DNA from: Ruminococcaceae bacterium UBA5905
GTDB lineage: Bacteria; Bacillota; Clostridia; Oscillospirales; Acutalibacteraceae
NCBI GenBank assembly: GCA_002431285.1
Contig: DJEF01000012.1
Location: forward strand, 9,323 to 73,322
Direction of reading: 5' to 3'
Length of the DNA stretch: 64,000 bases
Program-made: the position numbers and the translations under genes
Notes under the pieces: generated by a model
What the model was told of the DNA's origin: nothing
What the model saw: only the letters and a program-made list of their open reading frames with translations
The model's database searches: none
Shown here: positions 34,380 through 42,819 of the stretch, in pieces
How the letters are laid out: each line of letters opens with the position of its first letter
How positions within the stretch are numbered: position 1 is the first letter of the stretch

Positions 34380-36569
34380 ATGACGAAACAGAAGAAGATC
34401 GCCGCCCTTTTCCTCGCGGCTGCGGTGCTGCTGCTCAGCTGCTTTGCCGTGCTGGCGGAGACGGTGCCGGAGGGCTTTTCCTCCATGGAGGAATATCTGG
34501 ATTTTCTGCTCAACGGCGGCACGCAGACCGCCGAAAAGCCGCCGCTGCACCAGATGAAACTGGCGGGGGAAAACGAGCGGTTCCGGCTGTATTTCTATGA
34601 ACAGGGCGTGGACCTGTTTCTGGAGGAGAAATCCACCGGCAAGGTGTACGGCACGGCGGTGGACGATTCCTATTACGCCGTGGAGGAACTGCCGGAGAGC
34701 GCTTACAGCCGGCTGCTGACGCTGGAATACAGCGAGGACGGCAAGACCACGGCCGAGGCGGAGCTGGTGAATGCGACGGAGAATCAGTTTGCGGTCTCCG
34801 CCGCCGTGGACAGCGGTGTTGTCACCCTGCACGTGGGCTTTATGGACGGGAAGCTCAATTTCGACGTGGCGGTTTCGCTGGAGGAGAACGGGCTGTGCGT
34901 GCGCATCCCCCAGTCCTCCATCGCGGAGAGCGACGGGCTGCGGCTGGTGTCCATCCAGCTGTGCCCCTTCTTCGGGGCGGCCAAGCCCGGAGAGGACGGC
35001 TATGTGCTGTATCCGGACGGCTCCGGGGCGCTGATGAACGTGGCGACCTATCAGAAGGAGCAGCCGGAGTTTTATTCCTATCCCATCTATTGCGCGGACA
35101 AGGCGGATTTTTCCGCTCTGGAGGAGGCGGAATATCAGGACCTGAAGTCCTGTATGCTGCCCTGCTACGGCATCAAGCACGCGGTGGGCGGAATCTTTGC
35201 CGAGATCGAGCAGGGGGCGGAAAACGCCGTTCTCGACCTGTCGGTGGACACCTTCTATCAGGCGGCGTTCCGGCTGAATTACCGGGTGGCCTCGGCGGTG
35301 AAATACGAGTTTGCCTCCAAATCCTCCGGAGAGATCGACACCATCGGCGAGGAGCTGTTTGCCGGCGACCGCACGGTGCATTACTATGTGCTGCCGGGGC
35401 AGCAAAACACGTATAGCGATATGGCGGTGCTGTATCGGCAGGTGCTGACCGACCGGCAGGTGCTGCAAAAGCAGGACACGCCGCTGACCCTGTCGCTGGA
35501 GCTGTTCATGGGCATCGTGAAGAGCGGCATCTTCGGCGATTCGCTGCAAAAGCTGACCACCTATGCCGGGGCCCAGAAGATCGTGGAGGATCTGAAAGAC
35601 AGCGGCATCGACCGGGTGGATGTACTGCTGCAGGGCTGGGCCGACGGGGGCTATACGGCGCTGCCCACCGGGACCGGCGCCGCCTCCGCCCTGGGCGGAC
35701 AGGGGGCGCTGGATAAGCTGAGCGCGGCCGTGACGGGGAACGGCGGCCATATGTATCTGGGCTGCAACATCCTGCAGGGGGACCGGGATACCGGCAGCTT
35801 CAACGCGCAATCCGACGCTCTGCGCAACGGCATCGACGTGGTGGTCACGGATAAGACCGAAAAGCTGTTTTTCCTCAACCCCGTCCAGATGCTGGAGACC
35901 TATGCCCGGAAGCTGTCCGCGGCGCAGAAAAACAGCGGCTATTGCTATCTGGATATGGGGCGTATTCTGCTGAGCAGCCTGGGGGAAACCAACGCCACCA
36001 CCCGCACACAGGTCATTGCACGGGAACGGGCGGTGCTGGAGGGGCAGGAGAATGTGGCGGTTTCCGGCGGCGGGCTGTATACCTTTTCTTTTGCCGACCG
36101 GCTGTATGCCATTCCGGAGACCGATTCCGGCTATTATCAGTGCGATGCCACCGTGCCGTTCTATCCGATGGTGGTGCACGGCTATAAAAGCTATTCGGGG
36201 ACGGCGGCGAACCTGAGCCACGATTACCGGTATCAGAAGCTGCAATTCATCGAGACCGGCTCTCTGCCCCATTTCGTCGTGACCGAAAATTCCCCGAATC
36301 TGCTGCAGGGCACGGACTATGACGGCATCTATTCTTCGGAGTATGCCGATTGGAAGGAGATCATCCTGGCCACCTACACCGATATGGCGCAGCGGCTGGG
36401 GGATCACTGGAGCGAGACCATCGACCGCCACGAGCGCCTGTCGGATTCTCTGGTACGCATCACCTACGGCAGCGGCACGGCGGTGCTGCTGAATTACGGC
36501 GACAGCGAGGTCGTGCAGGACGGGGTGACGGTGCCGGCCATGGATTTTACCGTTGTGAAAGGACAGTGA
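34380..36569 (+). CDS. DUF5696 secreted protein, probably glycoside-hydrolase-like
   Basis: This encodes 729 residues. The signal peptide is KKIAALFLAAAVLLLSCFAVLAE. An N-terminal beta-rich half holds RFRLYFYEQGVDLFLEEKSTGKVYGT, and the family motif VLYPDGSGALMN lies near residue 215. The C-terminal half looks like a TIM barrel with DRVDVLLQGWADGGYTALPTG, GGHMYLGCNILQGD and YCYLDMGRIL; it ends in VVKGQ. The ATG at 34380 follows GGGAGG by 8 bases; the earlier GTG at 34362 is rejected. It recurs with NHL, YIP1 and double permeases, so it should process or sense the imported glycan on the outer surface. The activity is unknown. Confidence 0.78.
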   Translation: MTKQKKIAALFLAAAVLLLSCFAVLAETVPEGFSSMEEYLDFLLNGGTQTAEKPPLHQMKLAGENERFRLYFYEQGVDLFLEEKSTGKVYGTAVDDSYYAVEELPESAYSRLLTLEYSEDGKTTAEAELVNATENQFAVSAAVDSGVVTLHVGFMDGKLNFDVAVSLEENGLCVRIPQSSIAESDGLRLVSIQLCPFFGAAKPGEDGYVLYPDGSGALMNVATYQKEQPEFYSYPIYCADKADFSALEEAEYQDLKSCMLPCYGIKHAVGGIFAEIEQGAENAVLDLSVDTFYQAAFRLNYRVASAVKYEFASKSSGEIDTIGEELFAGDRTVHYYVLPGQQNTYSDMAVLYRQVLTDRQVLQKQDTPLTLSLELFMGIVKSGIFGDSLQKLTTYAGAQKIVEDLKDSGIDRVDVLLQGWADGGYTALPTGTGAASALGGQGALDKLSAAVTGNGGHMYLGCNILQGDRDTGSFNAQSDALRNGIDVVVTDKTEKLFFLNPVQMLETYARKLSAAQKNSGYCYLDMGRILLSSLGETNATTRTQVIARERAVLEGQENVAVSGGGLYTFSFADRLYAIPETDSGYYQCDATVPFYPMVVHGYKSYSGTAANLSHDYRYQKLQFIETGSLPHFVVTENSPNLLQGTDYDGIYSSEYADWKEIILATYTDMAQRLGDHWSETIDRHERLSDSLVRITYGSGTAVLLNYGDSEVVQDGVTVPAMDFTVVKGQ

Positions 36570-36573
36570 GACT

Positions 36574-37443
36574 GTGAAGCGGACATTTGAACAAAAGCGG
36601 AAACTGACCGGTCTCATTTTCGTCGGCCCGTGGATGGTCATCGGGCTGGCGATGCTGGTGTATCCCTTTCTGTTTTCCTTTATTCTCAGTTTTTCCAAGC
36701 TGGAGAACAACGACTTTTCCCATATGGTGTTTGCGGGACTGGTCAACTATAAAAAGGCGTTCTTCACCGACGTCAAGTTTATCCCCTATTTCTGGGATAC
36801 CGTCTCCAACACTCTCATCAACCTGCCGATGATCGTGATTTTTTCGCTGATTCTGGCGATCCTGCTCAGCCGCAACATCAAGGGACAGGGCTTCTTCCGG
36901 TCGGTGTTCTTCCTGCCGGTGCTGCTGGGCACCGGGTTCGTGATGAATCAGCTGCTGGGGCAGGGGGTGGACTCCCAGAGCATGGAGATCGCCCGGGGCA
37001 TCCTGATGCCCAAGGTGGTGACGGATTATCTGGGGCCGGAGATCACCGAGGTGTGCGCCGCCTTTTTCAGCCGGATCACCACCGTGTTGTGGAAAAGCGG
37101 CGTGCAGATCGTGATCACTCTGGCGGGCATCCAGCAGATCTCCCCGGCGCTGTATGAGGCGGCGCGGGTGGACGGCGCCACCGAATGGGAGATGTTCTGG
37201 AAGATCACTCTGCCCATGATCACCCCGGTGCTGCTGCTGACCACGGTATACACCATCGTGGCGTCCACCATTGAGGACAGCCAGGTGGTCAATTACATTA
37301 TTGCCAACGCCTTCAACGGCGAGCACGTGGAATTTGAATTTTCCGCGGCGATGGGCTGGGTGTATTTCCTGTTTGTGCTGGCGCTGGTCGGGATCGTGTT
37401 TGCCGCCATGCGTCCCTTCATCAAGCGGGTGGCGGAGGTTTGA
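36574..37443 (+). CDS. carbohydrate ABC transporter permease (second pair, MalF type)
   Basis: This encodes 289 residues with six membrane segments, opening GLIFVGPWMVIGLAMLVYPFLFSFILSFS. The EAA loop is EAARVDGATEWEMFWKITLPMITP. The start is GTG, 4 bases after the DUF5696 stop, with AAGGA upstream. With the next gene it forms a second, complete permease pair, distinct in sequence from the pair at 30.4-32.3 kb. Confidence 0.92.
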   Translation: MKRTFEQKRKLTGLIFVGPWMVIGLAMLVYPFLFSFILSFSKLENNDFSHMVFAGLVNYKKAFFTDVKFIPYFWDTVSNTLINLPMIVIFSLILAILLSRNIKGQGFFRSVFFLPVLLGTGFVMNQLLGQGVDSQSMEIARGILMPKVVTDYLGPEITEVCAAFFSRITTVLWKSGVQIVITLAGIQQISPALYEAARVDGATEWEMFWKITLPMITPVLLLTTVYTIVASTIEDSQVVNYIIANAFNGEHVEFEFSAAMGWVYFLFVLALVGIVFAAMRPFIKRVAEV

Positions 37444-37445
37444 CG

Positions 37446-38393
37446 ATGAGTAAAGAGAGCTTGACATTTCAGTCCGGCCTGCAAAAGGCGCGGCTGCGGG
37501 GACCGGGGATTCTGCTGAAGATTCTGCTGTATGTGTTTCTGCTGGATCTGGTGTATACCTTCCTGTACCCGTTTCTCTATATGCTGGTGACATCCTTCAA
37601 GTCCCCGGACGATATTCTGGATGCCACGGTCAATTGGGTGCCCTCGGTGCTCTACCTGAAGAACTATCAGGTGAGTCTGGAGGTGCTGGACTATCCCCGG
37701 CGGCTGCTGAATACGGCGGTCATCACGGCCGTTTGTACCGCCGGACACATCTTTTCCTGTGCCTATGTGGGCTATGGCTTCGCCCGGTATAATTTCTACG
37801 GAAAGCGGTATGCCTTCACGCTGCTGATCCTGTCCATCATCGTGCCGGTTCAGACCATCATCATCCCCCGGTATCTGCTGTACGGCGCTGTGGGCATTTC
37901 CCAGTCCAGCGCCGCCCTCTGGCTGCCGACGCTGTTCGGCTTCGGGCTGCAGGGCGGGCTGTTCATCTTCATCTTCCGGCAGTTTTTCCTGTCGCTGCCC
38001 AAATCTCTGGAGGAGGCGGCCGCCATCGACGGCTGCGGCCCGGTGGGCACCTTTTTCCGCATTGCGCTGCCGACCGCCCGCTCCTCCATTATGGTGGTGC
38101 TGGTGCTGTCCATGGTATGGCACTGGAACGATTACTATGAGCCGGGAATTTTCATTGTCCGGCAGGAGGATTTTCTGCTGACCATGATGCTGCCGGAGCT
38201 GTATTCGCTCATCAATTCCGGTGGGGCGGCCGCCGGAGCGGTGGCGGATAGCGGCGGGATGGCGCAGATCTTCACGGAGGGCACCGCCATGGCGGCTACC
38301 GCCCTCACCGTCCTGCCCATATTCGTGGCGTATATGTTCCTGCAAAAGAAATTTGTGCAGGGCATCGAGAAAAGCGGCATTACCGGCGAATAA
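37446..38393 (+). CDS. carbohydrate ABC transporter permease (second pair, MalG type)
   Basis: This encodes 315 residues with six membrane segments; the first is ILLYVFLLDLVYTFLYPFLYMLVTSFKSPDDIL. The EAA loop is EAAAIDGCGPVGTFFRIALPTARS. GGAGG ends 7 bases before the ATG at 37446, so this is preferred to the in-frame TTG at 37440. It delivers solute from the lipoprotein encoded next. The last third contains a Gly/Ala-rich insertion (GGAAAGAVADSGGMAQ) before the final helix. Confidence 0.92.
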   Translation: MSKESLTFQSGLQKARLRGPGILLKILLYVFLLDLVYTFLYPFLYMLVTSFKSPDDILDATVNWVPSVLYLKNYQVSLEVLDYPRRLLNTAVITAVCTAGHIFSCAYVGYGFARYNFYGKRYAFTLLILSIIVPVQTIIIPRYLLYGAVGISQSSAALWLPTLFGFGLQGGLFIFIFRQFFLSLPKSLEEAAAIDGCGPVGTFFRIALPTARSSIMVVLVLSMVWHWNDYYEPGIFIVRQEDFLLTMMLPELYSLINSGGAAAGAVADSGGMAQIFTEGTAMAATALTVLPIFVAYMFLQKKFVQGIEKSGITGE

Positions 38394-38436
38394 GCCGCCG
38401 GTGTATAAACTCGATATTTTTCAGGAGGTACGAATT

Positions 38437-40176
38437 ATGAAACGCACGTCAAGAGCGCTGGCGCTGGTTCTGGCACTGATCATGCTCACGAGCCTTTGTG
38501 CCTGTGGCAGACAACCCACCACGTCCATCATCTATGAGGATGAGATCATCTATGAGAGCGGCGCATCCCGGGACAACAGCGACGGCGGCAGCGGCACGTC
38601 GGACGGGAACACCTCCGGCGGCAACGGCACCGGTGGGAACAATTCCGGCTCTACCGGCGGCAAAATCGAGGTGGTCAACAATTGCTACACCTCCGGCACG
38701 AAAATTGCCAAGGACAAGATCACCTTTAAGGTGCTGGCCCGGGATTATACCGGCGGTCAGTGCAATTTTGCCAACAGCGATTTCACCAAGTATGTGGAAA
38801 AGAACCTGAATATCAAGCTGGAGTGGACCACCTGTACCCAGTCGGAGGTGTCCACGAAGCTGACTTTGGCCTATGCCAGCAGCACCAATCCTTACGATCT
38901 GTATATGGGTGTGGCACCCTCTGGTCACACAGCGTATATTCAGCAGGGCAAGCTGACAAAGCTCAATGCCTATATCGACAAATACGGCACCAACATCAAA
39001 AAGGTGTTCAAGGAATATCCGGAGGCGGAATACATCTGCACGGCGGAGGATAACGGCATCTATATGCTGCCCTTTATCAACGACCGGCAGAATTACTGCG
39101 ACCTGCTGTATGTGAACAAGACCTGGCTGAAGGCGGCGGGCAAGTCCATCCCCCAGACCACCGACGAGCTGCGGGATGTGCTGGCGGCCTTCAAGAAGAA
39201 GTATCCCTCCAAGACCCCGCTGGTCTGCACCTCCGATGCCGGACAGGATGTGGGTCCCTCCGTATTCGGTATGTTCGGCATCTCCACCTATCACAACTGG
39301 CTGTACATCGACGATTCCAACAAGGTGCAGTTTGCCCCCATCGCCAACGAGTACCGGGACGGCCTGCGCTACTTCAACGGGCTGTTCAGTGCAGGACTGC
39401 TGTCTTTTGCCTCCAGTGAGAGCGACGTGAAGACTCTGACCGATGCCGACAAGGTGGGTATGGTGCTGTGCGATTCCACAGACATGGCGTTCTCTGCCGA
39501 TAAATTCAACGCCAACTGGACGATGGTGCCGGTGCTGAATGCCGATAAAGGCGGCACCTGGTCCAACGTCAAGTATGAGAACACCTGGGCGGAATGGTTC
39601 ATCGTGACCAAATCCTGCAAGTACCCGGAGGCGGCTGTGCGCCTGTGCGACTGGCTGTATTCCACCGAGGGCACACTGATTGCCAATTACGGCTCCGAGG
39701 GCAATTACTGGACCAGGAGCGGCAACAAAGTGACCTTGCACAACGATAAAATCCCCTCCGGCAAGACCGCTCGGGAATATGGATATACGCTGACCCCCGG
39801 CTATTGCCTGCCCAAATGCAATGGTGGCGACTATAACAAGCTGGAGATCGTGAATGCCAAGTCCACCCCCGAGAGCATCATGAGCAGCACCATTGATACG
39901 CTGAAAACCAACCTCATTGCACCGAAGGCGCAGCAGAAGTATTATTTCCCCCACCTGACCTACCTCCAGTCGGAGTCCGCCAAGCTGGCGGAGCTGGGGG
40001 ATTATAACCAGTATGTGTACGATATGCGTAAGCAGTTCATCACCGGCACCAAGAGCGTGGATTCGGACTGGGATTCCTATGTGAATACCGTCAAGTCCTC
40101 CTATAAGATGGATACCCGCCTGTCGGTGGTGAATACCGCCTATAAGCGGTTCTGCGCTTGGGAAAAGTCCCGGTAA
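38437..40176 (+). CDS. ABC transporter substrate-binding lipoprotein
   Basis: This encodes 579 residues. The signal peptide ends in the lipobox L-C-A-C (Cys23). A spacer of about 60 residues follows, rich in Gly, Ser and Asn (about 45-80), that would hold the domain off the membrane. The binding domain starts near ITFKVLARDYTGGQ and includes NFANSDFTKYVEKNLNIKLEWTTC, SSTNPYDLYMG and EAAVRLCDWLYSTEG. It is the partner of the second permease pair. A consensus AGGAGGT precedes the ATG by 6 bases. It is short and conventional compared with the 974-residue binding protein upstream, so the two transporters probably take different oligosaccharides. Confidence 0.9.
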   Translation: MKRTSRALALVLALIMLTSLCACGRQPTTSIIYEDEIIYESGASRDNSDGGSGTSDGNTSGGNGTGGNNSGSTGGKIEVVNNCYTSGTKIAKDKITFKVLARDYTGGQCNFANSDFTKYVEKNLNIKLEWTTCTQSEVSTKLTLAYASSTNPYDLYMGVAPSGHTAYIQQGKLTKLNAYIDKYGTNIKKVFKEYPEAEYICTAEDNGIYMLPFINDRQNYCDLLYVNKTWLKAAGKSIPQTTDELRDVLAAFKKKYPSKTPLVCTSDAGQDVGPSVFGMFGISTYHNWLYIDDSNKVQFAPIANEYRDGLRYFNGLFSAGLLSFASSESDVKTLTDADKVGMVLCDSTDMAFSADKFNANWTMVPVLNADKGGTWSNVKYENTWAEWFIVTKSCKYPEAAVRLCDWLYSTEGTLIANYGSEGNYWTRSGNKVTLHNDKIPSGKTAREYGYTLTPGYCLPKCNGGDYNKLEIVNAKSTPESIMSSTIDTLKTNLIAPKAQQKYYFPHLTYLQSESAKLAELGDYNQYVYDMRKQFITGTKSVDSDWDSYVNTVKSSYKMDTRLSVVNTAYKRFCAWEKSR

Positions 40177-40192
40177 AGAAAGGACATTCGCT

Positions 40193-41647
40193 ATGAAGAG
40201 CATCACTCCGGAGCAATTCGGCGCCGTCGCCGACGGCATCACCAACGATTTTTATGCGGTTTCTCTGGCGCTGACCGAAGCGATGGCGGGGGACTGCACC
40301 GTGGAATTCGCAGCGGATAAGACCTATTATTGCGGCTACGACAGCCGGGTGTCCCACCTGGCGGCGTTTGCACTGCACGACTGCAAGAATGTGACCCTGC
40401 GGGGGTGCAGGACCCGCATCCTCATCGACCGACCGCTGTATTATGCCGAGATTGTCCGCACCGAAAACACCGTTCTGGAGGGATTCACCTTCGATTATAA
40501 GGTGCGCCCCTTTGCGCTGGGGACGGTGCTGGAGCGGGACGACGAGGCGCTGACGGCGGTGGTGCAGGCGGATCGCAGCCTGCAGATCGACCGGGAGACG
40601 GATACGGAGTTTGCGGTGCTGCAACGGGACGACGGTCGCTATCACCTGTTTCTTCAGAGCGTGGAGCCGCTGGAGGGAGAGAACCGGTACCGGTTCCGCT
40701 TCCGGGATGCGGCGGACACCCGGCGGTTCCTCAAGATGACCGACACCTATCCGGTCATTCTGCCCCTGCCGGGCTTTGCCCACCGGATCGAGCGGGCGTT
40801 TTCCATCACCGATAACACCGATTTCACCATGCGGCATTGCCGGGTGTGGAGCATGGCGCGGTTCGGTTTCGCCATCCTGCGGAATTACGGCACGCTGCTG
40901 TTTGACGATCTGCGGGTGGAACGGGCGCCGGGCGAGCCCTGTAAGATCGTGGGCTGGCGGGACTGCTTCCATGTGAAGGAGAACCACGCCAAGTGCATCT
41001 GGTATCGGTGCTATGCGGAATACTGCTACGACGATATTTTCAACATTTCCGCCTCCACCCTCTATGTGCAGGAGGTGCTCTCCGAGACGGAGCTGGACTT
41101 CCGCTGGCGGGAGACGGGGGGCACCTACCCCTGTGTGGAAAAGGGGGATACCTTCTCCATTGTGGATACGGAGACCGGTCGAGATTACGGCACCGCCATT
41201 GTCCGCGAGGTGGTGCGGCAGGAGGACGGCCACAACGTGATTCGGTTCTGCACCCCTTTCCGGGGGGTGTCGGCGGGCGAGAGCATTTTCGCCTTCGATC
41301 TGGACAATGTGGCCCCCGGCTCCATCATTGAGGATTGCGATTTCCGGGGCACTTTCCGGTTCCGGGGACCCATTGAGATCCGCCATTCCCATTTCTATGT
41401 GGCGCGGATGTGGATCGACCTGTGCTCTTGGGTGGAGGGGCCCGTCCCCCGGGATGTGTGCTTCCGGGATTGCACGCTCACCTGCGACGATGAGGAAAAT
41501 CCCTATTTCCACATCGTGGCGCAGAAGAGATCCGTGCAGACGGAGCAGCCGTATCATCTGGAAAATATCGTGTTTGAAAACTGCCGTCTGCCGGTGAAAA
41601 CGCTGGAGATCGACCCGCTGGATAAGCCCTATGTGCGGCTGCCGTGA
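40193..41647 (+). CDS. right-handed parallel beta-helix enzyme (GH110/pectinase-like), cytoplasmic form
   Basis: This encodes 484 residues without a signal peptide. The N-terminus resembles beta-helix proteins (ITPEQFGAVADGITNDFYAVSLAL). Repeated coils include NVTLRGCRTRI and DFTMRHCRVWSMARFGFAI. The conserved block GWRDCFHVKENHA followed by CYDDIFNIS (about 257-285) carries paired acidic residues that are candidate catalytic groups, and GTFRFRGP follows near residue 385. GH110 alpha-galactosidases or polysaccharide lyases are the closest recognised fold relatives, but the family is not certain. A paralogue with a membrane anchor is encoded at 42820-44676; the two share the same block and ending. 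Confidence 0.72.
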   Translation: MKSITPEQFGAVADGITNDFYAVSLALTEAMAGDCTVEFAADKTYYCGYDSRVSHLAAFALHDCKNVTLRGCRTRILIDRPLYYAEIVRTENTVLEGFTFDYKVRPFALGTVLERDDEALTAVVQADRSLQIDRETDTEFAVLQRDDGRYHLFLQSVEPLEGENRYRFRFRDAADTRRFLKMTDTYPVILPLPGFAHRIERAFSITDNTDFTMRHCRVWSMARFGFAILRNYGTLLFDDLRVERAPGEPCKIVGWRDCFHVKENHAKCIWYRCYAEYCYDDIFNISASTLYVQEVLSETELDFRWRETGGTYPCVEKGDTFSIVDTETGRDYGTAIVREVVRQEDGHNVIRFCTPFRGVSAGESIFAFDLDNVAPGSIIEDCDFRGTFRFRGPIEIRHSHFYVARMWIDLCSWVEGPVPRDVCFRDCTLTCDDEENPYFHIVAQKRSVQTEQPYHLENIVFENCRLPVKTLEIDPLDKPYVRLP

Positions 41648-41682
41648 GGGCGGCGCCGTGATGGCTCCGAAATGAGGTTCAT

Positions 41683-42807
41683 ATGAAGCAATACGATATA
41701 GCGGCCTATGTATGGCCGGCGTTTACCGGCGACGAGCCACGCTCCCGGCTGTTTTGGCCGGAGGGTATCGGCGAATGGCAAACGGTGAAGAACGAGGTGC
41801 GGCAGTATCCGGAATTCAGTCTCAAGCGGAAGCCTCTGTGGGGCTATGTGAATGAGGCAGACCCCGCCGTTATGGAAATGGAGATCGAGCAGGCCGTGTC
41901 CCATGGGGTCAATGTGTTTATCTATGACTGGTATTGGTACGATGGCCGCCCGTTTTTGGAGAATTGTCTCAACGAGGGCTTTCTCAAGGCGAAGAACCGA
42001 CAGGATATGCGGTTTTACCTTATGTGGGCCAATCACGATGTGAATTACGGATGGGACATCCGCAATTCCACGGCGGATTGCTTCGATTCGGTCATCTGGA
42101 CGGGGCAGGTGGATGAAAAACGGTTCGATGCGGTGTGCGACCGGGTGATCGGGCAGTATTTTACCCGTCCGGAGTATTATTGCATCGACGGCTGTCCGGT
42201 GTTTATGATCTACGACATCGACAATTTGGTAAAAGGATTGGGTGGTGTGGATGTTGCCCGGCGAAAGCTCCACGAGTTCCGGGAAAGGTGCGTGAAAGCC
42301 GGTCTGCCGGGCTTACATCTGCAGGTGGCGCAGTGGGGGAATGTGACCCATAACTATTCCGGGCTGGACACCAACGCCGGATGCAATACGGCGACCTTGG
42401 CGCACACCTTGGGCTTTGACAGCGCCACCAACTACCAGTTTACCCATTTTGTCGATGTGATCCGCAATTACAGCGAGGTGCTGCCGGATGCACAGGCGAT
42501 GTGGGAGACGTTTTATGCCCAGTATGAAGGGCGGTATTTTCCCCATGTGTCGGTGGGGTGGGACAACAATCTCCGCTATCGGGGATTCCGCAATGAGTAT
42601 GTGCGCCACAATGAACCGGAGGAATTCAAGAAAGCGCTGCGGGCGGTGAAGGACTTTGTGGATCGTCACAGACTGAAAACGCCCCTCATCACCGTCAACA
42701 GCTGGAACGAATGGACGGAATGCAGTTACCTGGAGCCGGATCTCCTGTATGGGTACGGATATCTTGAAGCGATCCGTGAGGTGTTCATTGATCAATCCAA
42801 AGAGTAA
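41683..42807 (+). CDS. GH99-like / WbsX-type glycoside hydrolase
   Basis: This encodes 374 residues without a signal peptide. Family features are IAAYVWPAFTGDEPRSRLFWPEGIGEW at the N-terminus, HGVNVFIYDWYWYDGRPFLENCLNEGFL, RFYLMWANHDV and the C-terminal NSWNEWTECSYLEPD, in which NEW/E residues lie at the active site of GH99-like proteins. GH99 enzymes cleave alpha-mannosides internally; WbsX-like members also occur in polysaccharide gene clusters. An AATGAGGTTC site upstream is a weak ribosome site. It lies between the two beta-helix genes, suggesting that the three act in series. Confidence 0.85.
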   Translation: MKQYDIAAYVWPAFTGDEPRSRLFWPEGIGEWQTVKNEVRQYPEFSLKRKPLWGYVNEADPAVMEMEIEQAVSHGVNVFIYDWYWYDGRPFLENCLNEGFLKAKNRQDMRFYLMWANHDVNYGWDIRNSTADCFDSVIWTGQVDEKRFDAVCDRVIGQYFTRPEYYCIDGCPVFMIYDIDNLVKGLGGVDVARRKLHEFRERCVKAGLPGLHLQVAQWGNVTHNYSGLDTNAGCNTATLAHTLGFDSATNYQFTHFVDVIRNYSEVLPDAQAMWETFYAQYEGRYFPHVSVGWDNNLRYRGFRNEYVRHNEPEEFKKALRAVKDFVDRHRLKTPLITVNSWNEWTECSYLEPDLLYGYGYLEAIREVFIDQSKE

Positions 42808-42819
42808 GAGGTGCCGTGT

